Notes under the pieces: generated by a model | What the model was told of the DNA's origin: nothing | Databases searched by the model: none | What the model saw: only the letters and a program-made list of their open reading frames with translations | Made by a program: the position numbers and the translations under genes | Shown here: positions 51,147-60,446 of the stretch, piece by piece | How the letters are laid out: each line of letters opens with the position of its first letter | How positions within the stretch are numbered: the stretch's first letter is position 1 | Source of the DNA: Rubripirellula amarantea | Lineage (GTDB): Bacteria; Planctomycetota; Planctomycetia; Pirellulales; Pirellulaceae | Assembly: GCF_007859865.1 (NCBI RefSeq) | Contig: NZ_SJPI01000001.1 | Coordinates: 2,497,132-2,561,131, forward strand | Reading direction: 5' to 3' | Length of the DNA stretch: 64,000 nt

Positions 51147-53279
51147 TCAGAAATACCGCAATATGTCGTTCGCAAACACCACTACCATCAGTGCCAAGAG
51201 CGACAGCAGTCCCGCGACGGTTAATCGGAATTCCAATTGCTCGTTTGCTCGTTTACCACGGATCAGTTCATAGGCTAGGAACACCATGTGCCCGCCATCG
51301 AGCGCTGGAATTGGCAAGAAGTTTAAGATCGCCAAGTTCATGCTCAACATGGTCAAGAACATCAATTGTCGCGAGATGCCTTTTTCGGCTTCGTTCTTAG
51401 CGATGTCCACGATCGCCAAGGGGCCACCGACGTGACGTAGTTTGACTTTGCCTTTGGGCAACATCTTTAAGAAACGTGTCACGTCGTTAAAACGCCGTTT
51501 GCCCTCGGCAAGGCCAAGCGTCAAAGCCTCACCGAACGAGGCAGCTTTGCGGATGGATTCGGGGGCTGGGAAGTTCATCCCGCGATCGAAACTCGGCAGG
51601 TCATCTTGGGTTAGCGTCACCAACTTCGTGATCACTCGATCTTCGGGTGGTCGAACCGCTTTGATTTCGAACTGAGTTCCCAGCGGGAAGATTTGCATCG
51701 ACTCGGTGAATTCCGTCAAAGGCCACGATTCGCCGAATTCCCAACCGTCACGAAGTTCCTTTAACAGCAGGTCATATCGGGAATCAGCTAAGTATTCAGG
51801 GGTTTTGTCCACAGGCATCACCAAGCGGACTTCCTTGATGCGATCGCCAACGGCAAGCGGTTCATCGCCCTGCCCCAACGACGGATCCTTTAGCGAAGCA
51901 ATCACTGGAATGGGTTCGTACGCAAATCCATAAGCATTGATTGCTACGTTCGAGCTAATTCCCACAACAGGCGCGACAGTTTGTAGCACCTTCTTGGGTT
52001 CGATTGTGATGTCAACGGGTTCCGAGTCGGCACTGCCTCGCTGGACCGTGAAAGTACGGGCCTTATCCGAATCGACCAAATCGACCGCCAATGCAAATGC
52101 GTCAAAATTGGTGTCTCCGTCTACAGCCGTGATCGTATCGCCAACCTTCATGCCTGCTTTTTCAGCCGGTCCACCGTTGATCAATGCCGAAATCTGGCCC
52201 GCGGCATAGCGAACGCCAAGCGACTTGGTCATTTGTGGAGGCAGCGTGACGGTCGTGGTTTCACCATCGGCTCGTTTGAGCGTTAATTCAATTGGCTTTT
52301 GAGGATGGGTGTAGAGGTAATCGAAGAACTCGGTACTGGGCACCGTTCGCGTTTCATCAATGGCCACACCGTCAAACGAAACCAGCGTTGCACCTGCGTC
52401 GGCTTCCGATAGCACTTCAGCAGCGACGCTTTGCGGATTGGCGAAATCGTTCTTGGCTAGCGAAGTGGAATTCGGCATCAAGACGCCGATCATCCGCAAG
52501 TCTTTTTCATGGGTGGACGAAGCAGGATTCGGTGTAAATTCGCGTACTCCGTCGTCGTACTGCAAAGAGATCGGAATCGGTTGCGAACCGTTGTCCATTC
52601 CTTCGGTAACGATCTCAACTCGCATTTCGCGAAAAGGCATGTTCTCGTCTTTGTAGTCGCCCACGGCGATTACTTTGCCGCCGGGTTCCATCCCCGCCTG
52701 CCACGCGGGGCCACCTGGTGATACACCACCGACAACGGCCGGGATGTACGAAACGCCGTAGCCGTAGGCAATCGCGGCAAAAAGCACGCCCGTGATTACA
52801 TTCACAACCACCCCGGCGCTGATGATGATCATCCGCTGCCACACGGGTTTTGCGGGGAAACTGCGAGGATCAAGCGTGGGTTCTTCGTCGACGTCACCCT
52901 CAAGCTTGATTCGTTCGTTTTCTTCTTCGAGTTTACGAGGATCGTCATCTTGGCCGAGCATTTTGACGTAACCGCCCAACGGGATCACGCCGATGCCGTA
53001 CTCGGTTTCGCCCCATTGGAACTTGCCCAAAGTTCTTGGGAATTTGATCGGGCCAATTTTGATCGGCACGTCAAATCCAACATAGAACTTTTCGCACTTC
53101 ACGCCGAACGACTTGGCGGCGACGAAATGCCCCAGTTCGTGGACGAAGATGACCATCCCAATGCCCAGTGCAACTTTTCCCCAAAGCAGGATATTGCTGA
53201 GCAAACCACTTAAAAACCCGAGTTCCTCAGTCGCCGCGAGTGGGAGGGACATGAGTGCGTTTACGAATTCAAGAATCAT
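51147..53279 (-). CDS. rseP: Site-2 protease RseP (RIP metalloprotease)
   Basis: About 710 residues from the ATG at 53279; an upstream ATG would need a poorly supported 22-residue extension. Zinc site 'MVIFVHELGHFVAAKSFG' (HExxH) in the first helix and 'NFLPIPALDGGHMVFLAYEL' near the end. The family is usually ~450 residues; here two to three PDZ-like modules ('VVGGVSPGGPAWQAGMEPGG', 'ALINGGPAEKAGMKVGDTI') and extra beta domains lengthen the periplasmic part. It cuts anti-sigma factors or signal peptides inside the membrane. A natural client could be the membrane anti-sigma encoded at 38240; this is inference. It follows dxr as in many bacteria. Confidence 0.93.
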   Translation of the reverse strand: MILEFVNALMSLPLAATEELGFLSGLLSNILLWGKVALGIGMVIFVHELGHFVAAKSFGVKCEKFYVGFDVPIKIGPIKFPRTLGKFQWGETEYGIGVIPLGGYVKMLGQDDDPRKLEEENERIKLEGDVDEEPTLDPRSFPAKPVWQRMIIISAGVVVNVITGVLFAAIAYGYGVSYIPAVVGGVSPGGPAWQAGMEPGGKVIAVGDYKDENMPFREMRVEIVTEGMDNGSQPIPISLQYDDGVREFTPNPASSTHEKDLRMIGVLMPNSTSLAKNDFANPQSVAAEVLSEADAGATLVSFDGVAIDETRTVPSTEFFDYLYTHPQKPIELTLKRADGETTTVTLPPQMTKSLGVRYAAGQISALINGGPAEKAGMKVGDTITAVDGDTNFDAFALAVDLVDSDKARTFTVQRGSADSEPVDITIEPKKVLQTVAPVVGISSNVAINAYGFAYEPIPVIASLKDPSLGQGDEPLAVGDRIKEVRLVMPVDKTPEYLADSRYDLLLKELRDGWEFGESWPLTEFTESMQIFPLGTQFEIKAVRPPEDRVITKLVTLTQDDLPSFDRGMNFPAPESIRKAASFGEALTLGLAEGKRRFNDVTRFLKMLPKGKVKLRHVGGPLAIVDIAKNEAEKGISRQLMFLTMLSMNLAILNFLPIPALDGGHMVFLAYELIRGKRANEQLEFRLTVAGLLSLLALMVVVFANDILRYF

Positions 53280-53406
53280 GCGTTCAGCCTGGGGACAGCA
53301 CGGAGGCTGTGCCAATGGGAAGTTGAAAGGTTGGGGAACAAGCAAGTTACTAGCGAAGCATAGGCACTTTCGCTAGTTCAGCGATGCCACTGTTCGAAGT
53401 TGCCAC

Positions 53407-54678
53407 CTAGGAACCGAATCGTACTCGGATCTCGTTCCTGGCCCATAAATCCAGTTCCAGCAGGGTTGCTAGCGTTGGATCACAATCGTGGGTGTGGTGC
53501 TCAAGCACGCTTCGGCAGCCGCTCACGATGTCAGTAAAGCGAATTTTGCCGTCTAAGAACAGTCCGACGGCTTCTTCATTGGCCGCATTGACTACCGAAC
53601 CCGCCGTTCCGCCGGCCGCTGCAACCTCAAAACCCAGGTCCAGAGCAGGAAAACGCTCGCGATCGGCCACTTCAAGCGACAAATCCCATGGTTGAGTCCG
53701 ATCAAGCGGTGGAGCTGGACATGGAAGCCGCCGTGGGTAAGTCAACGCATATTGGATCGGCAACCGCATGTCCGGTGGGCTCATTTGAGCGATCACTGAT
53801 CCATCATCGAATTCAACCATCGAATGAATGATGGATTGCGGGTGAACGACCACTTCAATTGCGTCAGCGGGCAAATCAAACAACCAACGAGCCTCGATGA
53901 TTTCAAGAGCTTTGTTCATCATCGTCGCCGAATCGATGGTGATTTTCGGTCCCATGTCCCAAGTTGGGTGATCGAGAGCCGATTCGCGGGTGGCCGAGGC
54001 AATTTGATCTGTTGTCCAAGAACGAAATGGGCCGCCCGAAGCCGTCAGGATAAGTTTGCGAGGTTTGGGACAGGTCGCATCCATTGGCAGATCGCCAGCA
54101 CGGACGGACGCCCAATTTCCTAGGCACTGAAAAATCGCCGAATGTTCGCTATCAACGGGCAACAGTTCAGCACCGCTGGCGGCCATTTTTTGTCGAACGA
54201 GTTGGCCGGCCACGACCATCGTTTCCTTGTTCGCCAACGCCACTCGCTTGCCCGCATCCACCGCAGCCAAGGTGCTCTCGAGTCCAGCTCGCCCGACGAT
54301 TGCCGCCACCACGATATCCACTTCGTCTCGTTGAGCGGTTTCCACCAGTGCTTCAGGGCCAGCATGAATTTCAAAATTTTTGGCACCGGAAAAACGTTGG
54401 GCGACATCCACGTTCGAAAAAATCAATCTTTCAGGAGCCGGGTCAAGCGAACTGGCAACGGTGTTTAACTCGTCAAGTTTTCGATGTCCCGACGCCGCCC
54501 AGACACGCCAAGTCGGGAGTTCGTCCACCCGATTCAGGCTGGCAACCACTTCGCAGGTTGCAGTACCGATACTGCCCGTCGCTCCCAAAACGGCGACATT
54601 GAAAACGTCATCGGCAGAGGGACGCTGGAATTTCGCACGCGTCGCGTGACGGTTTTCGGTAGCGGTCGTTTCGGACAC
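53407..54678 (-). CDS. dxr: 1-deoxy-D-xylulose 5-phosphate reductoisomerase
   Basis: 423 residues from GTG at 54678. NADPH motif 'VAVLGATGSIGTATCEV', 'LANKETMVVAG', active site 'DSEHSAIFQCL', flexible loop 'LTASGGPFRSW' and metal site 'GPKITIDSATMMNKALEIIE' are all present. It makes MEP from DXP in the non-mevalonate isoprenoid route. The first ~25 residues before the Rossmann start are extra and polar. It lies between a DUF255 gene and rseP on the same strand. Confidence 0.97.
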   Translation of the reverse strand: MSETTATENRHATRAKFQRPSADDVFNVAVLGATGSIGTATCEVVASLNRVDELPTWRVWAASGHRKLDELNTVASSLDPAPERLIFSNVDVAQRFSGAKNFEIHAGPEALVETAQRDEVDIVVAAIVGRAGLESTLAAVDAGKRVALANKETMVVAGQLVRQKMAASGAELLPVDSEHSAIFQCLGNWASVRAGDLPMDATCPKPRKLILTASGGPFRSWTTDQIASATRESALDHPTWDMGPKITIDSATMMNKALEIIEARWLFDLPADAIEVVVHPQSIIHSMVEFDDGSVIAQMSPPDMRLPIQYALTYPRRLPCPAPPLDRTQPWDLSLEVADRERFPALDLGFEVAAAGGTAGSVVNAANEEAVGLFLDGKIRFTDIVSGCRSVLEHHTHDCDPTLATLLELDLWARNEIRVRFGS

Positions 54679-54735
54679 GATGAGCGGGCTTATACGAGAA
54701 GGAAGAACGTTCTGGCTCGCCCCATGATGGCGAAT

Positions 54736-56775
54736 TCACGCACCTGATGCGACCCGCCACGCCTGGACAATCTGATCATGGCCTGTGATTGGTGCATCGC
54801 ATGTAAACCCTTTGCAGCGATAAAGCGTTGCTTTGCCGTCAATCATTTTTCGATTGTCATTGAGTTTGATGATTTCGGATGTCTTTTCCGAATCACTATG
54901 GATCCATGACAACGTTCGCTGCGGGCGAAATACCTGGGCCAATTCCGTCCGCAGCGATTCCAGGGAAGCGTGGTCCGGAACCGCGATCCCCCATTGCTCG
55001 TGATCACCGTGATACCGATCCAAGACTGTGATTAGGGCAGCGCATGCCGCAGCCTGAGATCGGATAACAACGCTACCGCTGACTAGCGTCTCTTTAACCG
55101 CCTCACGAAAGTCATCGCGATCCGTTAACGCTGTCAATTTCCAAATCGCGGACGCCGCCGACGCGTTTGCACCGACCAAGGACCCATCATGCCAGTCCTT
55201 GTTGCGAGTGATCAATGTTTCGCTATCGTTGGCGGTATAGAAGAATCCGCCGCGGTCTTTGTCTTCGAAGTGCTTGAGCATTATTTCGGCAAGCTGAACA
55301 GCACGCTCGATCCATTTCGCATCCGCTGTCGTCTCGAACAGCGAAACGCACGCCTCGGCCAGGTAAGCATAGTCGTCCAAATAAGCATCCAAGTGGGCTG
55401 TTTTGCCGCGAAACGCGTGTAGCAATCGACCATCGGGCTTGGTCATCTTGTCAAACACAAACTCGGCCGCCCGGATGGCTGCGAAGAGAAAATCATTGCG
55501 TCCCAGTACCGCGCCGCCCAGCGACAAAGCTTTGATCGCTAACGCGTTCCAGGCAACAAGTACTTTGTCGTCGCGTCCTGGGTGGACGCGTTTGTCTCGG
55601 ATCCGCCGCAGTTTTTCGCGGTCATCGGCTAGCTCTGCCTGGAGTTCGATCGACTCAATTGGCTCCTTCAAGTTGGCGATGCTATTGCCTTCGAAGTTGC
55701 CACGCTGAGTGATGTCGTAGATTTGACAAAAGCGTTCACCGCGTTCTTGTCCCAACACTTCGATGATTTGTTCAGGTTTCCAAACGTAGAACTTTCCTTC
55801 GACGCCTTCGCTGTCCGCGTCCTCGCTGCAATGCAATCCGCCCGCGTCATCCACCATGTCGCGACAAAGATAAGTCAGGACATCTTCGGCGACCTCAGCA
55901 TGACGCTTTTCACCGGTGGCCTGAAACGCTTGCAAGTAGCACGTCGCAAGCAGGCTGTTGTCGTACAGCATCTTTTCAAAGTGCGGGACAAGCCAATGGC
56001 CATCCACGCTGTACCGCGCGAACCCGCCGCCGATGTGATCTCGGATGCCTCCGCACGCCATTTTGTCGAGCGTTAACACAGCGGCATCCGTCAACGCTGA
56101 ATTACCCGTGATCTGACCGCGACGAAGCAACAACATCAAATCAGTGGCGTGCGGAAATTTGGGAGCCGAACCGAATCCGCCTTCGCGTTTGTCGAGCGAA
56201 CTGAGCAGATGGTCGGTGGCGACTTCGATCACACTTGCGTCGGGGGCTTCATCATCAAGACCATCATCAGTGCCGATCGCGATCTGAACCAATGCTTTAG
56301 AAATGTCATTGGCATGTTCGACCACGTCACCACGTCGGTTCTTCCATGCGTCGGCAATCGCATCGAGGACTTGAAGGAATCCAGGCATTCCTTGACGTTC
56401 GGTTGGTGGCCAATAGGTTCCGGCGTAAAAAGGTTTTTGGTCGTGGTTCAGGAAAACGCTCATCGGCCATCCGCCGCGACCGGTCATGACCTGCACAGCG
56501 TTCATGTAGATTTGGTCGATGTCAGGACGTTCTTCACGATCAACTTTGATGGAAACAAAATGTTCGTTCAAGAATTCGGCGATCGTCTTGTTTTCAAAAC
56601 TCTCGTGTTCCATCACGTGGCACCAATGGCAGGCGGCATAGCCCACTGACAAGAAAATAGGTTTGTCCGTTTTCTTGGCTTGGTCGAACGCTTCACCGCC
56701 CCACGGATACCAATCGACCGGATTGTCCTTGTGCTGAAGCAGGTACGGCGAAAGCGAGTCGGCGAGATGGTTCAT
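54736..56775 (-). CDS. YyaL/SSP411-type thioredoxin-domain protein (DUF255)
   Basis: About 679 residues from the ATG at 56775, where family members start ('[20 protein letters not shown]'). The N-terminal thioredoxin-like domain has '[15 protein letters not shown]' (Cys-x2-Cys). The rest is an (alpha/alpha)6 glycosidase-like barrel ('[17 protein letters not shown]', '[19 protein letters not shown]'). The family is widely conserved but its reaction is not established. The 5' leader carries a 16-bp tandem repeat array. Confidence 0.9.
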   Translation of the reverse strand: MNHLADSLSPYLLQHKDNPVDWYPWGGEAFDQAKKTDKPIFLSVGYAACHWCHVMEHESFENKTIAEFLNEHFVSIKVDREERPDIDQIYMNAVQVMTGRGGWPMSVFLNHDQKPFYAGTYWPPTERQGMPGFLQVLDAIADAWKNRRGDVVEHANDISKALVQIAIGTDDGLDDEAPDASVIEVATDHLLSSLDKREGGFGSAPKFPHATDLMLLLRRGQITGNSALTDAAVLTLDKMACGGIRDHIGGGFARYSVDGHWLVPHFEKMLYDNSLLATCYLQAFQATGEKRHAEVAEDVLTYLCRDMVDDAGGLHCSEDADSEGVEGKFYVWKPEQIIEVLGQERGERFCQIYDITQRGNFEGNSIANLKEPIESIELQAELADDREKLRRIRDKRVHPGRDDKVLVAWNALAIKALSLGGAVLGRNDFLFAAIRAAEFVFDKMTKPDGRLLHAFRGKTAHLDAYLDDYAYLAEACVSLFETTADAKWIERAVQLAEIMLKHFEDKDRGGFFYTANDSETLITRNKDWHDGSLVGANASAASAIWKLTALTDRDDFREAVKETLVSGSVVIRSQAAACAALITVLDRYHGDHEQWGIAVPDHASLESLRTELAQVFRPQRTLSWIHSDSEKTSEIIKLNDNRKMIDGKATLYRCKGFTCDAPITGHDQIVQAWRVASGA

Positions 56776-56827
56776 GATTCTTGGCCCGTGAGTCGAAGCG
56801 AACGGTCTTGAGGCAGCGATATCTCGC

Positions 56828-56891
56828 GATAAGGATACCGCTTGATTAGGTTGCCGCCTTGTAAGGATACCGCCTCGTAAGGATACCGCCG
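56828..56891 (-). repeat. 16-bp tandem repeat, four units
   Basis: Four consecutive 16-bp units: GATAAGGATACCGCTT, GATTAGGTTGCCGCCT, TGTAAGGATACCGCCT, CGTAAGGATACCGCCG. The second is the most diverged. The array lies 53-116 bases upstream of the DUF255 start codon on the minus strand. Confidence 0.85.
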
Positions 56892-56998
56892 GGGCGAGTA
56901 TCACCAAACCAAAACGACCTCTGGCGTCTGGAACGCGGGGCATCTGAAAATCAGGTCATTCAAAACTTAGCTAGCTCAGTTCAAGACTCGGCTTAGCA

Positions 56999-57059
56999 AA
57001 ATTTAGCACCCCGAAATTTAACGCCCCGAAACTCAGCACTCGAAAAACTTAGCATCGCG
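56999..57059. repeat. Degenerate ~15-bp tandem repeat upstream of the DHS-like gene
   Basis: Units AAATTTAGCACCCCG, AAATTTAACGCCCCG, AAACTCAGCACTCG and AAAAACTTAGCATCGCG run head to tail, and related CTTAGC words continue upstream to ~56962. The stretch 56892-57246 contains no other convincing gene. The array lies ~190 bases before the DHS-like start. Confidence 0.7.
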
Positions 57060-57246
57060 ACGCGAGTGTTTCGGCCTTTCAAAACAAGGTTCATAGCCCG
57101 CATCGAAGGTGCCAAAGGTAGAAGGCATGAGGACGATCGCGCTAGACAATGATTTGTGCGATGTCAGGGAACTGATGCAGATGCTTACTTCGCAGGGGGT
57201 GTCTTGTTCGCTATTTTGCTTTGCGGATGCCTCCTCTTTCGGAAAA

Positions 57247-58224
57247 ATGAATCTCATGAACGTCAGCGAATTTCTCGAAACCCACTTCCGTCACTTTAAC
57301 GCTCGCGAGCTGTTGGCCGCGGCCAAAGCGTACGGCGAATTTGTATCGAGTAAGAACAACGGCCACATGATGGTGACTTTGGCTGGAGCAATGAGTACCG
57401 GTGAGTTGGGGCTTTCGCTGGCGGAAATGATCCGTGCTGGTAAAGTTCACGCCATCACTTGCACCGCTGCGAACCTAGAAGAAGACATCTTCAATCTAGT
57501 GGCGCATAACGAATACGAGATTGTCGAAAATTGGCGAGCTCTTTCAGCCGAAGACGAAGTCAAACTTCGTGACCAGGGCTTCAATCGAGTTACCGATACA
57601 TGCATTCCTGAAACAGTGATGCGCCACCTCGAAGGACGTTTGGTGCCGATGTGGAAAGCGGCCGCAGAAGCCAATGCGGCGAGAATGCCAGTTGAGTTTA
57701 TGTTCGACCTGCTCGACGACGAGGACTTAGTCCAGCACTACCAAGTGCCGCGAGAGAATAGTTGGGTTGCTGCTGCCAAAGACATGGGGATTCCTGTCTT
57801 CACGCCCGGGTTTGAGGATTCGACGCTGGGCAACATTTATGCGGCTCACGTGATTGACGGAAGCGTTCCCAACCACAATGGGATCGCGCCGGGCACGAAA
57901 CAAATGCAGAAATTGGCCGAGTGGTATCAAGCAACCTGTCCCGATCATCCCATTGGTTTCTTTCAAATCGGTGGCGGCATCGCAGGAGATTTTCCCATTT
58001 GCGTGGTGCCGATGCTGATCCAAGACTTGAAGCTCGATATTCCGCTATGGCAATACTTCTGCCAAATCAGTGACGCGGTGACAAGTTACGGTGGCTACAG
58101 CGGTGCGGTGCCCAATGAAAAAATCACTTGGTACAAGCTCGAACAAGAATCGCCCAAATTCATGATCCAAAGCGATGCAACGATTTGCGCACCGTTAGTC
58201 TTTGCACACGTTCTCGGTTGGTAG
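57247..58224 (+). CDS. Deoxyhypusine synthase-like protein
   Basis: About 325 residues from the ATG at 57247; ATG at 57256 is an alternative, and ATG at 57109 would add a poorly matching 46 residues. Family segments include 'HFNARELLAAAKAYGEFV', 'LAGAMSTGELGLSLAEMIRA', 'GKVHAITCTAANLEEDIFNL', 'VPVFTPGFEDSTLGN'-like and 'SGAVPNEKITWYKL', which keeps the Lys that carries the aminobutyl group in deoxyhypusine synthase. Bacteria lack eIF5A, so the acceptor is not a protein lysine in a known partner; some bacterial and plant homologues make homospermidine or other polyamines. NAD-dependent polyamine transfer is the best guess. No other polyamine gene is nearby. Confidence 0.88.
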   Translation: MNLMNVSEFLETHFRHFNARELLAAAKAYGEFVSSKNNGHMMVTLAGAMSTGELGLSLAEMIRAGKVHAITCTAANLEEDIFNLVAHNEYEIVENWRALSAEDEVKLRDQGFNRVTDTCIPETVMRHLEGRLVPMWKAAAEANAARMPVEFMFDLLDDEDLVQHYQVPRENSWVAAAKDMGIPVFTPGFEDSTLGNIYAAHVIDGSVPNHNGIAPGTKQMQKLAEWYQATCPDHPIGFFQIGGGIAGDFPICVVPMLIQDLKLDIPLWQYFCQISDAVTSYGGYSGAVPNEKITWYKLEQESPKFMIQSDATICAPLVFAHVLGW

Positions 58225-58272
58225 CAGGCTAGCCAAGCTGGAACTGGGGGCGGAGTTCAAGCTTTGGTAAGG

Positions 58273-59307
58273 TCAAGGTTTTGCGGCATCGGCTTCGTTC
58301 AACTTTACCCACGCACCGGTCGCTTCACTCTCGCGTGCGGCGGCCAGGACAGCGGCTGCGGAAAAGACGTCATCGATGTCGGTGACGTTACGCAATAGGC
58401 TTGTCACGCAGCGATGGAAATTGGTCAACAATTGTTGACCTACCGGCATTTCCGTATCGAGAGATTCCATGTTCCGGCCGGCCTCGTCGAACCAAACCAG
58501 GGTCGACGGCAGGTCTAAGAACGCGATCCCCCGTTCGCAACAGATGTGCATCCCCGCTGGCGATCGAAATCCCATGGCTTCTTGCCAAGCCGCCGGGATA
58601 TAGCTTCCGCAACTAAGCTGAGTTGTTACCGGGGGCGAGTCCTCGGTGCCGGCGAAACCAAGGCTCAACGATCGGTAGTCCGAAGACTCGTTCGACCCAT
58701 GGGGCCCCGGATCAACGGGATGGGACATTGAAAGCACTTTTGTCGGTTTGCGTCCAACGACATAGCGACACCAATCGATCAGTTCTAACAGTTCGTGGCG
58801 GACGGGATCCGCATGGCCGCTAATGCAAGCCGCTTCGGTCTGCAGCATTCGACGGTGGCAAAAAATCATTCGTGGTTTGCCGAGTCGCGTGGCAATTAAT
58901 TCTTTTAGTCGCAATGTCGCGGGAGCAAAGCGACGGGGGAACTCGGCCATGAACGAAACGCCGGACTCCTCGATCAAGCGTCGGACGTTCTGGTCATTCT
59001 GCACGTCCACATCTAGGTCGCCCGCCCAATAGATCGCTTTCCCCGCTTCGCACGCAGCGAGCATCGGTAGCCAGCCCAACCAGGTTTTCTCGAGGATCAA
59101 CACCGCATCGATATCGCAGCGCGTGATCATCGCGCGGTAGCCGTCGACGGCGTCGGCTTGGAACTCTCCCGCGATGTTCTCGGTTAGTCGTGGAACGGTG
59201 GTAAAGACCGCACGCACATCCAAGCGATCTTGCAGCACTCGCAAGGAGGGCCCGTGACGGGTTTTCCAAGCGTCGCCACTTCCAATGAGTCCGACTCGAA
59301 TTTTCAT
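58273..59307 (-). CDS. Gfo/Idh/MocA-like protein lacking the EKP motif
   Basis: About 344 residues from the ATG at 59307, directly before the Rossmann strand 'KIRVGLIGSGDAW'; an ATG-free extension to 59346 is unlikely. The order of elements fits the family: nucleotide fold, 'DIDAVLILEKTWLGWLPMLA', 'ACEAGKAIYWAGDLDVD', then the C-terminal mixed domain. At the place of the usual '[VC]EKP' motif with catalytic Lys it reads 'IYWAGDLDVD', and the glycine-rich loop is altered. The protein may be a non-oxidising paralogue or use another residue. Substrate unknown; the start lies 634 bp from the divergent gene on the other side. Confidence 0.8.
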   Translation of the reverse strand: MKIRVGLIGSGDAWKTRHGPSLRVLQDRLDVRAVFTTVPRLTENIAGEFQADAVDGYRAMITRCDIDAVLILEKTWLGWLPMLAACEAGKAIYWAGDLDVDVQNDQNVRRLIEESGVSFMAEFPRRFAPATLRLKELIATRLGKPRMIFCHRRMLQTEAACISGHADPVRHELLELIDWCRYVVGRKPTKVLSMSHPVDPGPHGSNESSDYRSLSLGFAGTEDSPPVTTQLSCGSYIPAAWQEAMGFRSPAGMHICCERGIAFLDLPSTLVWFDEAGRNMESLDTEMPVGQQLLTNFHRCVTSLLRNVTDIDDVFSAAAVLAAARESEATGAWVKLNEADAAKP

Positions 59308-59596
59308 GGCGTGGAAAGTGAGAAGTGAAAAGGTGCCGCCAGCCATCGTGGTGAATCGTTCGTGATTCTGGGGCTATGTGTACTATTGTGCCGAAAATTT
59401 GAAAGTTTTGTGCGGCTGAGCAAAATTTTTACGTGCTCTACAGGCGGGTGGAGCGAAATGACGCACCTCTTTTGGCACGCCTCAACTTGTTCGGGCTCAA
59501 AAGCTTAGGTCAATACGCGGCTCGGTTGGCCGGGGGGATCGCAAGAAATTCCAGTTTGCTGTCAATAGCGATTTGGTGATTTTCTGAGTCAAGGAC

Positions 59597-59624
59597 TTGT
59601 GAGGCCAAACTCGAGTTCTATACT
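59597..59624 (+). promoter_or_regulatory. Candidate sigma-70 promoter of the structured leader
   Basis: TTGTGA (59597-59602) and TATACT (59619-59624) are 16 bp apart. The predicted start, 7 bases after the -10, is at 59631-59632, exactly where the first stem of the downstream leader begins. Confidence 0.55.
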
Positions 59625-59631
59625 CCGCCGC

Positions 59632-59936
59632 AACCTCAGACGCTTTGCGATCCGTAAAGTTTACCCAGACCCCCTAGCGGGGCAGTCTGAGGTTAAAGCC
59701 GCTTTCCATGCCTGTTGAACTTGCCGAAGAATTCGGCAATCGAGGGACGAGAAAGCGGTTTGCTGACCAATCTCTGCCGCCACGGAAGGATCTCGTAAGA
59801 TTCAACCACGTCGGCTGGGTGATAAACCTTTCAACCGCTGTCGCGAGCGAAAGGGCACCGACTGGAGAGGATTGGGCAGTAGGAGCTGAGCTTTCACGTG
59901 ACCGCCAGTGGTCATCTTTTCTTTTTCAGAGGGAAC
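59632..59936 (+). ncRNA. Candidate structured RNA / 5' leader of the thioredoxin-like gene
   Basis: A chain of hairpins fills this stretch. First, AACCTCAGAC/GTCTGAGGTT (59632-59641 with 59685-59694), a perfect 10-bp stem enclosing a CCCC/GGGG mini-stem. Then TTGCCGAA-gaa-TTCGGCAA (59721-59739), GGATCT-cgta-AGATTC (59788-59803), and CCTTT...AAAGG enclosing CGCT/AGCG (59827-59854). Last is TGACC/GGTCA (about 59899-59914) followed by the T-rich TCTTTTCTTTTT. A segment at 59696-59706 can also pair with 59751-59761. I do not match it to RNase P, tmRNA, SRP, 6S or a known riboswitch. It could be a free small RNA ending at the T-rich tail or a regulatory leader. An alternative is a 78-residue coding extension of the next gene, less likely because it would bury the signal peptide. 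Confidence 0.5.
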
Positions 59937-59941
59937 TCTCT

Positions 59942-60334
59942 ATGGTTTCGTTGCTCTTAGCGCTCGTCCTTTCGGGTGTCACCAGTGAACAACAACTTCA
60001 GCAAGATTACGCCGAGGCTTACCAGCAATCGGTGGAACAGCAAAAGCCCTTGATGGTGGTGGTCGGAGCACCTTGGTGTCCGGCTTGCAATGTCTTGAAA
60101 GAGACAACCATCACCCCCATGGCCCAAACGGGCGAACTCGATTCGGTCAGCTTGGCCGTAATCAATCGTGATGACGATCCCGAGTTGGTAAAGCAGCTCA
60201 CCAAGGGAGATAAGATGTTGCCGCAGATCATCGTCTTTACCCAAGACAACGGACAATGGAAACGGCGGAAATTAATGGGTTATCAACCAAAAATGCCTGT
60301 CCGTTCTTTGATTCGTCAAGCTCTCGGTGGCTAG
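59942..60334 (+). CDS. Exported thioredoxin-like protein
   Basis: 130 residues from the ATG at 59942, with AGAGGGA nine bases upstream. A short signal peptide 'MVSLLLALVLSGVTS' is followed by a thioredoxin fold with the redox site 'GAPWCPACNVLKE' (Cys-Pro-Ala-Cys) and cis-Pro 'KMLPQIIVFTQ'. It probably reduces or shuffles disulphides, or serves as an electron donor, outside the cytoplasm. A long structured leader precedes it and a stem-loop follows it. Confidence 0.85.
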   Translation: MVSLLLALVLSGVTSEQQLQQDYAEAYQQSVEQQKPLMVVVGAPWCPACNVLKETTITPMAQTGELDSVSLAVINRDDDPELVKQLTKGDKMLPQIIVFTQDNGQWKRRKLMGYQPKMPVRSLIRQALGG

Positions 60335-60404
60335 GCGTTTCCGCTTGGATGTACCGTGTAAGGTTGCCAACTACCAAGCGTAGTTGCCAGCTTCGAAGTC
60401 AGCT

Positions 60405-60446
60405 CTTGCGGCTAACGGGTGACGTTTGAGCCCCGGTTAGCCCAAG
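60405..60446. repeat. Stem-loop GGCTAAC/GTTAGCC, possible dispersed repeat
   Basis: A perfect 7-bp stem (60410-60416 with 60436-60442) is extended inward by GGG/CCC and outward by CTTG/CAAG with bulges. No T-run. The gap 60335-60534 otherwise holds nothing recognisable. The sequence 'CTTGCGGCTAACG' reminds me of dispersed intergenic words in Rhodopirellula genomes; that is from memory and unverified. Confidence 0.5.

Noticed and set aside
56828-57059. Possible CRISPR array
   Set aside because: Repeats are head to tail without spacers, too short and degenerate, and no cas gene is present.
59770-59800. GGAAGGA word suggesting SRP RNA
   Set aside because: The surrounding bases do not match the conserved SRP S-domain helix and tetraloop pattern.
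59708-59941. 78-residue N-terminal extension of the thioredoxin-like protein
   Set aside because: The extension has no recognisable domain, lies before a good ribosome binding site and signal peptide at 59942, and overlaps stable hairpins. It is kept only as an alternative.
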